From: Rhizobium sp. CSW-27
GTDB lineage: Bacteria > Pseudomonadota > Alphaproteobacteria > Rhizobiales > Rhizobiaceae
DNA length: 64,000 bases
Assembly (NCBI RefSeq): GCF_018760785.1
Contig: NZ_JAHHZO010000004.1
Coordinates: 1-64,000, forward strand
Reading direction: 5' to 3'
This document shows positions 55,081-63,841 of the stretch, in pieces. The translations under genes were made by a program, and so were the position numbers. Position 1 is the stretch's first letter. Each line of letters starts with the position of its first letter. Under the pieces are notes generated by a model that saw only the letters and a program-made list of their open reading frames with translations, made no database searches and had not been told where the DNA came from.

Positions 55081-56304
55081 ATGATGATTCTCGCGCCGCC
55101 CGCGCTCCTGTTCTTTTGCAATGCGCTGCTGTTCGTTTCGCTCTTCACCCGCCTTCCGGCGATCCAGGAGACGCTGGGCGTGGACAAGGCCGTGCTGGGG
55201 CTCGCCCTGCTCGGCGCGCCGGTTGGCACCTTCATGGCGCTGCCGCTTGCCGGGCGCGTGACGGAACGGCTGACGCCGCGCGTGGCGGCCCCGCTGATGC
55301 TGGCGGTGGCCGGCCTGATCACGCCGCTTCTGACGGTGGCGCCAGTCTGGGGCTTCTTCCTGCTGTTCCTGCTGTTCGGCTTTTTCCGCACCATTCATGA
55401 TGTGGCGGCCAACATGATCTCGACCGGCATCGAAAAGCGCACCGGCCAGAAGGTGCTGTCGCGCAGCCATGGCTTCTGGTCGATCGGTCTGCTGGTCGGG
55501 TCGCTGATTTCCGGCGTTCTGGCGGGACGCGAAGTTTCGCCGCTCGTGCATCAGTGCGCCGCCGCCGTGGTGGTGGCGATCAGCTGCCTGATCGTGCTGC
55601 GCATCGCCCCGGTCGAACCGCGCCAGCCACGCGCGCCATCGGCCGGGCGCCGGCCCGTCTTCGTGCTGCCGGACCGGATCATCGTCATGATCTGCATCAT
55701 GGTCTTCGGCATCGGCATCAGCGAAGGCGCCGTCTATGACTGGGGCATCTTCTATCTTCGCGAGGTGCTGCAGGCGGATGCGACGACCGCCGGCGTGCTC
55801 TATGCGGGCTTCACCGTCGGCATGGGCGCCACGCGACTAGTGGGCGACAGGTTGCGCGAGCGCTTCCGGCCGCTGGTGCTGGTGCGCGGTTCCGCCACCT
55901 GCGTGGCAATCGGCCTCGCTATCCTGCTTTCGACCAGTGGCCTGCCGCTGGCCGCCCTTGGTCTCTTCCTCATGGGCTGCGGCGTGGCGCTCGGCTTTCC
56001 GCTGGCGGTTGCCACGACCATCGAACTGGGGCGCGGGCCGGCGGCGGACAATCTGGCTGCCCTGTCGCTGACGCTGCTGCTCTCAAGTATCGGCGTGCCG
56101 CCGCTGCTGGGCTTCGTTGCCGAACATGTGGGACTGGCCGCAAGCTTCGCCTTGCTCTTGCCCTTCCTCTGTCTCAGCTTCATCATGGCACCGGTGGCGC
56201 AGGGGCGCGTGCCGCGCCTGCTCCAGCGCCTCGTGCCAATGGCAAAGGCTGGGGAAAAGGGCAGTCCGGCCCCCGTTTTGCCACAGGATGCGGTAAGGGA
56301 TTGA
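55081..56304 (+). CDS. MFS transporter
   Basis: A 407-residue major facilitator with about twelve hydrophobic helices. 'LFTRLPAIQETLGVDKAVLG' is the loop into helix 2, and 'FGFFRTIHDVAANMISTGIE' and 'KVLSRSHGFWSIGLLVGSLI' match the FucP/YbjJ-like branch of the family. The ATG at 55081 is chosen as the first codon before the first helix. Substrate unknown. The J-domain gene follows after 13 bases. Confidence 0.85.
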   Translation: MMILAPPALLFFCNALLFVSLFTRLPAIQETLGVDKAVLGLALLGAPVGTFMALPLAGRVTERLTPRVAAPLMLAVAGLITPLLTVAPVWGFFLLFLLFGFFRTIHDVAANMISTGIEKRTGQKVLSRSHGFWSIGLLVGSLISGVLAGREVSPLVHQCAAAVVVAISCLIVLRIAPVEPRQPRAPSAGRRPVFVLPDRIIVMICIMVFGIGISEGAVYDWGIFYLREVLQADATTAGVLYAGFTVGMGATRLVGDRLRERFRPLVLVRGSATCVAIGLAILLSTSGLPLAALGLFLMGCGVALGFPLAVATTIELGRGPAADNLAALSLTLLLSSIGVPPLLGFVAEHVGLAASFALLLPFLCLSFIMAPVAQGRVPRLLQRLVPMAKAGEKGSPAPVLPQDAVRD

Positions 56305-56317
56305 TCCCTTCCGGCGA

Positions 56318-56947
56318 ATGAGACGACGAGAGGTAACCTTGGATAGCCAGACGCCCGGTGGAACCGTGACAGATCCCTACAAGATGCTTGGCGTGCCGCG
56401 CGATGCCGATGGCCCGGCAATCAAATCCGCCTATCGCCACCGGGCAAAGAGCGCGCATCCGGATTCCGGCGGCGATGTCGAGACTTTTTCCAAGCTGAAG
56501 GCCTCCTACGAACTGCTGCTCGATCCTGTCCGCCGCAAGATCTACGATGACACCGGCTTTGATCCACAACTGACGGATGCCAAGGATCTCGAAGGCCTGA
56601 TGATGCTCGACGCGCTGGTCAACGATATCATTCTGGACGAGCGCCAGCCCGGCAGCTTCGATCCGGTGGCCGCCATGCGCCGCAAGCTGACCGACCGCAT
56701 CGTCAACACCCGCTTCCACATTCTGGAACTGGAGCGGCACCGCGGCCGCATTCGCAATCACATGGACCGCATCGGCCGCCGGCCGGAAAGCGATGTTCTC
56801 GGCCGCATGCTGTCTGCCCGTTGCGATGCGATCGCCGATGCCATGAGCAAGGCGGAGGCCGAGATCAAGGTGATCGAGCAGGCCTATTCCATGCTGGAAG
56901 GCTATTCCTACGAACTGGATGTCGAACTGCCGAAGGCGGCGGAATAA
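56318..56947 (+). CDS. J-domain (DnaJ-like) protein
   Basis: A 209-residue protein with an N-terminal J domain (about residues 18-80): 'DPYKMLGVPRDADGPAIKSA' then HRAKSAHPDSGGD, which contains the essential HPD tripeptide that stimulates Hsp70 ATPase. The remaining ~125 residues are helical and charged, of unknown fold, and lack the Gly/Phe and zinc regions of true DnaJ. It is therefore a class III co-chaperone recruiting DnaK to a specific client. A TTG at 56339 with AGAGGT upstream is an alternative start. Confidence 0.85.
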   Translation: MRRREVTLDSQTPGGTVTDPYKMLGVPRDADGPAIKSAYRHRAKSAHPDSGGDVETFSKLKASYELLLDPVRRKIYDDTGFDPQLTDAKDLEGLMMLDALVNDIILDERQPGSFDPVAAMRRKLTDRIVNTRFHILELERHRGRIRNHMDRIGRRPESDVLGRMLSARCDAIADAMSKAEAEIKVIEQAYSMLEGYSYELDVELPKAAE

Positions 56948-57165
56948 GGCTTCGGACGACACCCGCAAAACAGCGGAAAACTGCTGGAGCCGGACCGGAC
57001 GGGTGAGAAGCTCGCCTGCCAATCCGTCGGCCATGGGCAGAAAGCGGAAAAATGCCCATGTTCTCCATCGCCGTCGCGTCCGCTTGACACGGCCCGGATC
57101 CGGTTTCCCAACCCGCGGGCGATGTTTCCGTTCCCGTCACTGCCTGTTCGGCCCGCCGCTGCCGG

Positions 57166-57196
57166 CGACCTTACTGATAGCCGACCTTACTGATAG
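57166..57196. repeat. Tandem duplication at the end of a small gene
   Basis: The 15-base unit CGACCTTACTGATAG occurs twice (57166-57180 and 57182-57196) separated by one C, i.e. a 16-bp tandem repeat. The right copy contains the stop codon of the small gene on the minus strand; the left copy carries a second, redundant copy of the same codons just beyond it. Confidence 0.7.
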
Positions 57197-57402
57197 AAAA
57201 GCGCGTCTTCGGCGGTGCCATTCTGCTGCGCCAGCCGCAGAACGTAATCCTCGGCGGCATCGGCCAGCGTCAATGCGATTTCCGCCTCCTCCAGACCTTT
57301 GGCCCGCAGCGCGGCGATCAGATCCAGCATGGCCGCCTCCACCTGGAAGCGGCGACAGATATCGAGTTCGGCCTCTTCGGCGAAGATATGTCTCTGACCC
57401 AT
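57187..57402 (-). CDS. Small conserved-looking hypothetical protein (71 aa)
   Basis: A 71-residue acidic, helical protein (MGQRHIFAEEAELDIC ... AAEDYVLRLAQQ). AAGGAGC lies nine bases before the ATG at 57402. The composition (Ala, Glu, Leu) suggests two or three amphipathic helices and no membrane segment. No family is recognised. Its terminal codons are duplicated downstream of the stop. The 239 bases between it and the J-domain gene contain an 8-bp inverted repeat (57032-57060) but no gene. Confidence 0.6.
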   Translation of the reverse strand: MGQRHIFAEEAELDICRRFQVEAAMLDLIAALRAKGLEEAEIALTLADAAEDYVLRLAQQNGTAEDALFYQ

Positions 57403-57565
57403 GGACGTCAGCTCCTTGTCCGTGCCGCAAGGATGACACAGACGAGGCGGCGTTCAAGCTTATGCTTGCGGAAGGGTTAACCGATTTTCACCCTGTGCCG
57501 CAGCGAGACAGGGTCGCCGCATCCCGGGACATCGGTCTTCGACAACGCCACGTTGCGACAGGTCT

Positions 57566-57760
57566 TCAATGACGGCTGGCATCTTCGATGCTCCAGCCAA
57601 ACGCCCAGGCCTCGCACTTTTCCTGCCATTCCGCCAAAGGCACGCCGTATCGGGCAGGGCGCCTGGCCAGCAGCGGGTTGTCTGTTGGGCGCAGCCCCAG
57701 AACGCGGGCGCTCATGCCTCGCTGCTGCCAGTCGAGAACAACATTCATGTCATTCACCAT
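57566..57760 (-). CDS. Small Rmf/CrpP-like protein (64 aa)
   Basis: A 64-residue protein starting MVNDMNVVLDWQQRGMSARV. The spacing G-x2-A-x3-G-x6-NP ... W-x2-K-x4-W-x-F-GW is reminiscent of the ribosome modulation factor / CrpP fold, in which a G..A..G segment and a W..GW segment bracket a short loop. Here these are RGMSARVLGL, DNPLLARRPARYG and WQEKCEAWAFGWSIED. GAGGA lies eight bases before the ATG at 57760. RMF inactivates ribosomes in stationary phase; that function here is only a suggestion. Confidence 0.55.
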   Translation of the reverse strand: MVNDMNVVLDWQQRGMSARVLGLRPTDNPLLARRPARYGVPLAEWQEKCEAWAFGWSIEDASRH

Positions 57761-57936
57761 TGTCCGATCCTCATGATCCTGTCGGCGCCACATGACGCAC
57801 ATTTGCGACAGACAATCAGATGATCCACCAGGCTTGCGTGAAGCTGATCAGTTCTCGGCTTCTGCAGGACCCTCATGGTGCAACAATCGGAACCGACGTG
57901 CCTGTCGACTGTTTCGCCATCAAAGGGAGATTGACC

Positions 57937-58212
57937 ATGACAGCCGAACACCGCGACACCAAGCCCACCGCCACCAGCAGCCTGCTGACGGAACTCGGAC
58001 TGAAACGTCCGGAACAGGCCGAACCGGAGGCAAGAGGCACCGAAGCTTTGCCAGATCCTGTAGCGCCAACGCGCGCAACGTCCGAACCGCGGCACGACCT
58101 TGCCCGCGAGGCCGCGGAGCATGAGGCCCGCATGACAGAAGCACAAAACCGCGCCACCGAAAAACCCGAAGGCCTGGCGCCGGGCGGCATGCCGACTGCG
58201 GCGCCGGATTGA
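57937..58212 (+). CDS. Small hypothetical hydrophilic protein (91 aa)
   Basis: A 91-residue, highly polar protein (MTAEHRDTKPTATSSLLTEL). It is rich in Glu, Ala, Pro and Thr and probably disordered. AAGGGAGA precedes the ATG at 57937. It has no membrane segment or recognisable domain. It lies beside the tRNA-Ser gene and is divergent from the Rmf-like gene. Confidence 0.5.
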   Translation: MTAEHRDTKPTATSSLLTELGLKRPEQAEPEARGTEALPDPVAPTRATSEPRHDLAREAAEHEARMTEAQNRATEKPEGLAPGGMPTAAPD

Positions 58213-58283
58213 GGAACATGCTGCCGTTCGAGCGGCCATAGCTTGGCCAACCGGTGTGACGCCACCTTCGGCAATGTGTGCGA

Positions 58284-58373
58284 TGGCGGAAGAGGTGGGA
58301 TTCGAACCCACGGTACGGTCTCCCGCACGCCGGTTTTCAAGACCGGTTCCTTAAACCACTCGGACACTCTTCC
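58284..58373 (-). tRNA. tRNA-Ser (anticodon UGA)
   Basis: A 90-base gene including an encoded CCA. Acceptor arms GGAAGAG and CTCTTCC pair; the anticodon loop CTTGAAAAC gives anticodon TGA. The long variable arm (CGTGCGGGAGACCGTAC) is that of a class II serine tRNA, and GGTTCGAATCC is the T loop. It decodes UCA, UCG and UCU codons by wobble. Confidence 0.96.
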
Positions 58374-58412
58374 GCATGCCTTCGGCGCCATGCGCCGCGG
58401 TTCGGGGTCGGG

Positions 58413-58440
58413 TTTATCGTGCGGGCCGGGGTGGCGTCAA
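58413..58440 (-). promoter_or_regulatory. Promoter of tRNA-Ser
   Basis: On the minus strand TTGACG (58435-58440) and GATAAA (58413-58418) are separated by 16 bases, about 40 bases upstream of the mature tRNA 5' end. The rest of the 58374-58623 gap contains no gene I can support. Confidence 0.55.
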
Positions 58441-58623
58441 CTGGAGATCGCGCCTGTCGTGGCCGAAGGCGTTGCGCGCTCGCAGCATGATTTCTCTTGC
58501 AGTGCAGCAAGCCTGCCCTAGATCGGCCATGGAATGACGTTTCCCTGCCATCGTCTGCAGCGGACGGCAGACGGCAACCCTGGCTGCGCGGTGCGGCCGG
58601 TGGCGCGGGTCAGGAGAGGGTGG

Positions 58624-60054
58624 ATGGCAGAGCAGCGGAAGACCTTGACCAGCGTCGTCTGGAGCATTTCCTCCAAGATTGCCATCTTCACCCTGAAGTT
58701 CATCAGCGTTCCGATCCTGGCCCGTTACCTCGAACCGGAGGAACTGGGCATGGTGGCGAGCGGCATGATCGTCATCACCTTCCTGCTGATGTTTGCCGGG
58801 GCGGGCCTGACGGCCGGGCTGATCCGCGATGCGCGCGAAGATGTCGTCAGCGATGACACCGTCTTCTGGACCAATCTCGGCGTCTCCATCCTGCTGGCGC
58901 TTGCCGTGTTCGTCTGGGCAGATCCGCTGGCGACGCTGCTGGGGGCGCCGCAGGCCAGCTGGCTGCTGCAGGTCTTCTCGCCGCTCTTCGTGCTCTATCT
59001 CGGGCCGGATGTGGCAAGCTCTCAACTGGCACGGCGCATGGCGTTTGATCGCGACGCCTTCGTCACCGTGGTGGCGGAAGCACTGGGAGCGATCGCGGCG
59101 ATTGCCGTGGTGCTGGGCGGCTTCGGCATCTGGGCCCTGATCGCCCAGCTCTATGTCAGCGCCGTCCTGCGCTTCGTCGGCCTGTTTCTGGCCGCGGCCT
59201 ATCTGCCGGGCCTGCATTTTTCCTCGATCGAACTGAAGCGGCACATGGGCTATGGCATCCGGCTGGTGGGGGCGGATTTCGTCAATTTCCTCTCCTTTCA
59301 GTCGCCCATCGTCATCATCACCCGCATGCTCGGCCTGCCGCAGGCCGGCACCTTCAATCTCACCAACCGGCTTTCCGATCTGCCGAACCAGATCGTGCTG
59401 ACCGGGCTGATGAGCGTGCTGTTTCCCTCGTTCAGCCGCCTGAACGAGGACAATGCGCGCCAGGCAGAGGTGCTGTCGCGCACGACGCGCGCCACGACGC
59501 TGCTGCTGGCGCCGATGCTGTTCGGGATCTGGGCCGTCTCGGAGCCGGCGATGACGGTGGTGTTCGGCGAGAAATGGGCCTTTGCAGCGCCGGTGCTGGG
59601 CCTGCTGGCCGTCTCCAAGGGCATCATGTCGCCCTGCGGCAGCTTCATTCCCTACCTGAAGGCGACCGGCCATGCCTCCGTGCTCTGGTGGTTCGGCCTG
59701 GGACGGGCCATCACCGTGGTGGCTGCGATGACGCTCGGCGCCTGGCTGAACGGGCTGGAGGGGCTGTGCCTCGCGCTCTGCATCGCCAATGTGTTCGTGC
59801 TGCTCGCCTACCTCGCGGTGGTGCTCAAGGTGGCGCGGCTGCCGCTTGCTCAGGGGATGCGCGATACACTTCTGCCGCTCGCGGTTGCCGCGGCCATGGC
59901 GGTCGCGGTAAGGCTTGCGCAGTCGGAAGGGTGGCTCGCGCTCCAGGGCGCCGTGCTGCAGCTTGCCGCGGGCGTCGCGCTTGGCGGCATCGTCTATGCC
60001 GTGCTGCTGGCGCTCACCCAGCGGCGGCTGGTGCTTGATCTCGTGCGGCGCTGA
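58624..60054 (+). CDS. Polysaccharide flippase (Wzx / MATE-like oligosaccharide transporter)
   Basis: A 476-residue membrane protein with about twelve to fourteen hydrophobic helices, of the polysaccharide-transporter (PST) group that flips undecaprenyl-linked repeat units across the inner membrane. 'KFISVPILARYLEPEELGMV' early and 'AGTFNLTNRLSDLPNQIVLTG' in the middle are the family's typical loops. GGAGAGG precedes the ATG at 58624. It is convergent with the other polysaccharide genes on its right, which all lie on the minus strand. Confidence 0.85.
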   Translation: MAEQRKTLTSVVWSISSKIAIFTLKFISVPILARYLEPEELGMVASGMIVITFLLMFAGAGLTAGLIRDAREDVVSDDTVFWTNLGVSILLALAVFVWADPLATLLGAPQASWLLQVFSPLFVLYLGPDVASSQLARRMAFDRDAFVTVVAEALGAIAAIAVVLGGFGIWALIAQLYVSAVLRFVGLFLAAAYLPGLHFSSIELKRHMGYGIRLVGADFVNFLSFQSPIVIITRMLGLPQAGTFNLTNRLSDLPNQIVLTGLMSVLFPSFSRLNEDNARQAEVLSRTTRATTLLLAPMLFGIWAVSEPAMTVVFGEKWAFAAPVLGLLAVSKGIMSPCGSFIPYLKATGHASVLWWFGLGRAITVVAAMTLGAWLNGLEGLCLALCIANVFVLLAYLAVVLKVARLPLAQGMRDTLLPLAVAAAMAVAVRLAQSEGWLALQGAVLQLAAGVALGGIVYAVLLALTQRRLVLDLVRR

Positions 60055-60073
60055 CCGGCTCTGGCCCCTTCGC

Positions 60074-60985
60074 TCAGGTGGCATAGATGCCATTGTCATA
60101 GTCCGCCACCTGCTGAAGCGGTTGCGCCTGTTCGATCAGACGCAGCACCTCCGCCCGCATCTCGTCGACCGGCACGGAAATGCGGCTGCGGGCCAGCTGG
60201 AAATTGTGCTCGGCCGCCTGTGCCTGCCAGGCAAGATCGCCGAGCGGCTCGCCCATTTTCCGATATTGGAAACCCTCATAGGCCGGGCAGGGTTCCTCGA
60301 TCACCGGAATGGCACCGCACAGGATGCTTTCGAAGAAGCGATAGGTCCAGGCAATGCCGCGGGCCTTGAAATCGCCGCTGGGGCACAGGACGTATTTCGA
60401 ATTGAGCAGCACGTCGTAATAGCCGGGATTCCAGGATTTCAGCGGAAACAGCCGTCCCTGGTCGGAGGTGATGATGGTGATGTTGTCGGTGCGGATCGTT
60501 TCGCCGGAGCCCCGATGCAGCATGCGCGCCACCCTGCGCTGGATGCGGCCGCGCAGCGACATGTCCCTTTCCTTCAGGCGGATCTTCTGCAGACCGGATG
60601 CGGCAAGCCAGCCATTGATCGTCTCGCGCCGGCTCTCCGTCAGCAGGCCGGCGAAGGAGACGTCCATCTTCCGGTCAATCGGCCAGCGCACGCGGCAATG
60701 GTGGATAATCTGCTGCGGCATGACGATCGGCCGACTGATCGTTCCGATGCGCGTCGATGGGGAGAGATGATCGATGTAAAGCGAGGGCAGATGCGGCACG
60801 TCGTGCGTGCCCACCTCGACCGGAAGGTCGAAGACCCGGCGCAACTGCCTCACCTTGATTGCATCCTCCGGGCGGATGCAAAGGGTAAAGCCGCTTTCGG
60901 CGATGGCATGCGCCAGCCTGAGCGTCTGGAGAAGATCAAAGGGAAGGTCGATCGCAACTTTCGGTCTGCCGGTCATCATCTGCAT
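60074..60985 (-). CDS. Exostosin-like glycosyltransferase
   Basis: A 303-residue protein with the GT47/exostosin donor-site pattern 'NSKYVLCPSGDFKARGIAWT' followed by RFFESILCGAIPVIEE, where the acidic ES..CGAIPV segment is conserved. No signal peptide or membrane span. GGGAGG precedes the ATG at 60985. It is the last gene of the minus-strand CDP-sugar operon, 20 bases after rfbF, and probably adds the modified hexose or a neighbouring residue to a surface glycan. Donor unknown. Confidence 0.7.
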   Translation of the reverse strand: MQMMTGRPKVAIDLPFDLLQTLRLAHAIAESGFTLCIRPEDAIKVRQLRRVFDLPVEVGTHDVPHLPSLYIDHLSPSTRIGTISRPIVMPQQIIHHCRVRWPIDRKMDVSFAGLLTESRRETINGWLAASGLQKIRLKERDMSLRGRIQRRVARMLHRGSGETIRTDNITIITSDQGRLFPLKSWNPGYYDVLLNSKYVLCPSGDFKARGIAWTYRFFESILCGAIPVIEEPCPAYEGFQYRKMGEPLGDLAWQAQAAEHNFQLARSRISVPVDEMRAEVLRLIEQAQPLQQVADYDNGIYAT

Positions 60986-61005
60986 TTCAGCCTCCCGTCG
61001 TGCCT

Positions 61006-61782
61006 TCAGCCCCAGATCTTCCAGGGCGCCCTGCCGCTTTGCCATTCCTTCTCGAGAAGGATCTTGTCGCGCAGCGAATCCATGCTCTGCCAGTAGCCCT
61101 GATGCCAGTAGGCACCGAGCTTGCCGCGGTCGAGGATGCGTGCCATCGGCTCCTCTTCCCAGACGGTCTCGTCACCATCGATTACGTCGAACACCTCCGG
61201 CTCGCAGACGAAGAAGCCGCCATTGATCAGGCCGCCATCTCCCGGTCCCTTCTCGCGGAAACCGTTGACCTGCCGCACGTCCTCCGACAGTTTCAGCGCA
61301 CCGTATCGGCCGGGCTGGCTGACTGCCGTCAGCGTCAGCCAGTTGCCGCACTGCTCATGAGTGGCGATGGCGGCGCGGATATCGGTGTTCGACACACCGT
61401 CGCCATAGGTCAGCAGGAATCGCCCGGAGCCGATCACCTCGCGCGCCCGCTTCAGCCGCCCTCCAGTCATCGTCTCGAGCCCCGTATCGAGTACGGTGAC
61501 CGTCCAGGGTTCGATATCGGTCTGGTGCCAGGCGACCCTACCCGTTGCCAGGTCGACAGAGAAATCGCGGCTCATGGCGGTGTAATTGAGGAAATAGGAC
61601 TTGATGGAATCGGCCTTGTAGCCGGCCAGCACCACGAAATCGGAAAAGCCGTAATGGGCGTAGATCTTCATGATGTGCCAGATGATCGGCCGGTTGCCGA
61701 CCTCGACCATGGGCTTTGGCCGCAGCGCCGTTTCTTCCGAAAGCCGGCTGCCATAGCCGCCGGCAAAGATCACGACCTTCAT
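61006..61782 (-). CDS. rfbF: Glucose-1-phosphate cytidylyltransferase
   Basis: A 258-residue nucleotidyltransferase that makes CDP-glucose from CTP and glucose-1-phosphate, the entry to CDP-3,6-dideoxyhexoses and related sugars. 'VVIFAGGYGSRLSEETALRP' holds the nucleotide loop (G-x-G-x-R), followed by KPMVEVGNRPIIWHIMK. 'LLTYGDGVSNTDI' binds metal, and 'INGGFFVCEPEVFDVI' and 'GYWQSMDSLRDKILLE' complete the family pattern. It overlaps the upstream oxidoreductase gene by ATGA. Confidence 0.93.
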   Translation of the reverse strand: MKVVIFAGGYGSRLSEETALRPKPMVEVGNRPIIWHIMKIYAHYGFSDFVVLAGYKADSIKSYFLNYTAMSRDFSVDLATGRVAWHQTDIEPWTVTVLDTGLETMTGGRLKRAREVIGSGRFLLTYGDGVSNTDIRAAIATHEQCGNWLTLTAVSQPGRYGALKLSEDVRQVNGFREKGPGDGGLINGGFFVCEPEVFDVIDGDETVWEEEPMARILDRGKLGAYWHQGYWQSMDSLRDKILLEKEWQSGRAPWKIWG

Positions 61783-63143
61783 GGGCGACCTCCCTGCAGT
61801 GCGGCCAACCGCTCCATGCGGTCGGCGGGCGAAAATAGGCCTGCGGATGCAACCGGATAGAGCCGGTCCTGCTCCTGGCGAAGGGCCGCGGCAGGCGAGC
61901 CGGATGCCAGCGTCACGTCGTCATAGGTCAGCACAGCATCGCGCGGCACGTCACGCACCAGCCCGCAGCCCTCGGCAAGCCCCATCGGCAGGAGGTTTTC
62001 CCGGCGCGAGATGTCGTAGTTTTCCGCCGTGCCATAGGTCAGATAGCCGCCGATGCCGTCGATCACTTCGCCGGCCTTGAGGTCGCGCTTGGCGGCAGCC
62101 ACGACATCGACGCTCGGTGCACGCGTATTGCCGATAACCACGTCACGACACAGCGCGACCCTCGCAATCGACAGGCCGAATTCGAGCACGGTGAGGTGCC
62201 AGGCGGTGTAGAAGCTGTAGAGGGGGCCTGGCCCGAGCTTGCCGAGATTGAGGAAGAAAGCCTGGTTCTCATCCTTCGCCTCGGCAATCACGTAAATGCC
62301 GGGGCTGGGGCGGGCGCCGACAACATAATCAACGATGCCACCTTCGGCCCGCAACCGCTCGATGTCGTAGAAATCCACCAGTTCATCCACATGGCCGGAA
62401 AACTCGCGGCCGATCATGCCGCGCTGCGGCACCCTGAGGCCAAGCGCATTGGCCACGATCGCCTGCTCCGCCGTCATCTTGGTGCCGTCGGCGAAGCTTG
62501 CCACCATGCTCGGCGTCTGGTTCCACTGCGCGGCGAAGGCGGCCTGCGTCGTCGGGTTGCGGGTCCGGTCCTGCAGGCCCTTGATGTTGCCGCAGACCAG
62601 CGGCCGAAGCCCCATGGCCTCCACATGCCGCACCAGATTCATCGTGACGCCCGGCTGATCGCCATCGGCGCAGCTGTAGATGACGCCCGCCGCTTCCGCC
62701 TTGCGCCTCAGCAGCGGCCCGACGGTCGCATCGAGTTCCACATTGAGCGACACCACGTCCTTGCGGTGGGCGATGCAGGCAAGCGCCACCCGCGCGCCGT
62801 AATCCACATGCCCGGTCGTCTCAAACACCGTCTCGACATGCGGGCAGGCGGCGATCAGGTCCGGATCGTCGGTCACGGCGCGCCGGCCGGCATGAATGGC
62901 CTCGGACAGCGCCGCCGGCGTATCGACGTGCTGAATGTCACGCCGTGCGATGCCGGCCGCCTCGAAGGCCTCGATGGCCCGCTGGACGTTTCGGTTGCAG
63001 ATTGCCACGAAACGCAGGGCAGGCATGTGGCGTTCCACCTGGATAAGGGTGCCGCGCCCCATGAACCCGGCGCCGTACATGCCGACCAGCACCGGCCGCC
63101 CGCTGCGTTCACGGTCCCTGATGGCCGTATCGACGATGATCAT
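61779..63143 (-). CDS. NAD(P)-dependent oxidoreductase, homoserine dehydrogenase-like with SAF domain (COG4091 type)
   Basis: A 454-residue protein. Residues ~18-160 are a Rossmann domain ('VGMYGAGFMGRGTLIQVERH', then 'ETVFETTGHVDYGARVAL'). The middle resembles the dehydrogenase catalytic region ('DGDQPGVTMNLVRHVEAMG'). The C-terminal ~100 residues look like a SAF/SAF-like domain ('VVAAAKRDLKAGEVIDGIGG'). GGAGG precedes the ATG at 63143. It sits between an epimerase and rfbF with 4-bp overlaps, so it probably acts on a nucleotide-activated sugar or its precursor. The substrate is not established. Confidence 0.75.
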   Translation of the reverse strand: MIIVDTAIRDRERSGRPVLVGMYGAGFMGRGTLIQVERHMPALRFVAICNRNVQRAIEAFEAAGIARRDIQHVDTPAALSEAIHAGRRAVTDDPDLIAACPHVETVFETTGHVDYGARVALACIAHRKDVVSLNVELDATVGPLLRRKAEAAGVIYSCADGDQPGVTMNLVRHVEAMGLRPLVCGNIKGLQDRTRNPTTQAAFAAQWNQTPSMVASFADGTKMTAEQAIVANALGLRVPQRGMIGREFSGHVDELVDFYDIERLRAEGGIVDYVVGARPSPGIYVIAEAKDENQAFFLNLGKLGPGPLYSFYTAWHLTVLEFGLSIARVALCRDVVIGNTRAPSVDVVAAAKRDLKAGEVIDGIGGYLTYGTAENYDISRRENLLPMGLAEGCGLVRDVPRDAVLTYDDVTLASGSPAAALRQEQDRLYPVASAGLFSPADRMERLAALQGGRP

Positions 63144-63736
63144 GGTGCCTCCGAAGCGACGGTCCGGGTCAGGGAAGAGGCCGACATCGCGGCGGCCGGC
63201 ATGCGCTGCGGCGACAGAAGCGGCCAGCTGCAATCCTTTTCCGAAATTTCCACCGGGGTCAGCGGCCAGTCGATCTCAAGCGCGGGGTCGTCCCAGCGCA
63301 AGCCGCGTTCGTGGCCGGGCTGGTAGAAGGCGCTCACCAGATAGAGCGCTTCGGTGTCTGCCGTGAGGGTGAGGAAGCCATGGGCAAAACCCTTCGGCAC
63401 ATACATCATGCGGCGGTTTTCTGCGGAAAGTTCTGCTGCGAACCACTGGCCGATGGTTGCCGATCCTGCGCGCATGTCGACGATGCAGTCCCACAGCGCG
63501 CCGCGAATGCAGCGCACCAGCTTGACCTCTTCGGCAGGCGCCGTCTGGTAATGCATGCCCCGCAGTGTGCCCGTGCGATGGCTCAGCGAGTTGTTGACCT
63601 GCACGAAGCGGCTCTCGAGCCCGGCCTGCTGCAGTTCCCTCTCGCAGAAGACCCGGGCGAAGAAGCCGCGTGAATCGCCAAGCTTCTCGGGTTCGATCAG
63701 ATAGGCACCGGGCAGGGAAGTCTCATGAAAGATCAT
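63140..63736 (-). CDS. dTDP-4-dehydrorhamnose 3,5-epimerase family protein (RfbC/RmlC-like)
   Basis: A 198-residue cupin-fold sugar epimerase. 'GAYLIEPEKLGDSRGFFARV' at the start, 'GTLRGMHYQTAPAEEVKLVR' with the catalytic His, 'MYVPKGFAHGFLTLTADTEA' and 'RWDDPALEIDWPL' are the RmlC signatures. The C-terminal ~20 residues extend beyond the core. Within an RfbF-containing operon and without rmlA/B/D in view, it more likely epimerises a CDP-4-keto sugar than makes rhamnose. AGGAG precedes the ATG at 63736. Confidence 0.85.
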   Translation of the reverse strand: MIFHETSLPGAYLIEPEKLGDSRGFFARVFCERELQQAGLESRFVQVNNSLSHRTGTLRGMHYQTAPAEEVKLVRCIRGALWDCIVDMRAGSATIGQWFAAELSAENRRMMYVPKGFAHGFLTLTADTEALYLVSAFYQPGHERGLRWDDPALEIDWPLTPVEISEKDCSWPLLSPQRMPAAAMSASSLTRTVASEAP

Positions 63737-63841
63737 GGCATGCTCCTGTTGCGCCGTGCACAGGCTGCGGGCACGAGCGGGATTGGCGGATGGATTCGGC
63801 ACTCCGGCGGGCAAGGCTGCCGGCCGGCCTCCCGTCGGGCT

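Noticed and set aside
57032..57060. Inverted repeat CATGGGCA ... TGCCCATG as a terminator
   Set aside because: The stem is only 8 bp with a 13-base loop, no T-run follows, and it is about 85 bases past the J-domain gene; chance is likely.
58284..58373. tRNA-Ser as integration site of the right-hand polysaccharide cluster
   Set aside because: The tRNA 3' end faces left, away from the cluster. No integrase gene or direct repeat of the tRNA end was found, and the right-hand genes have normal base composition.
63140..63736. dTDP-rhamnose synthesis operon
   Set aside because: Only an RmlC-like epimerase is visible. The neighbouring nucleotidyltransferase is of the CDP-glucose (RfbF) type, and no RmlA, RmlB or RmlD gene is in the window.
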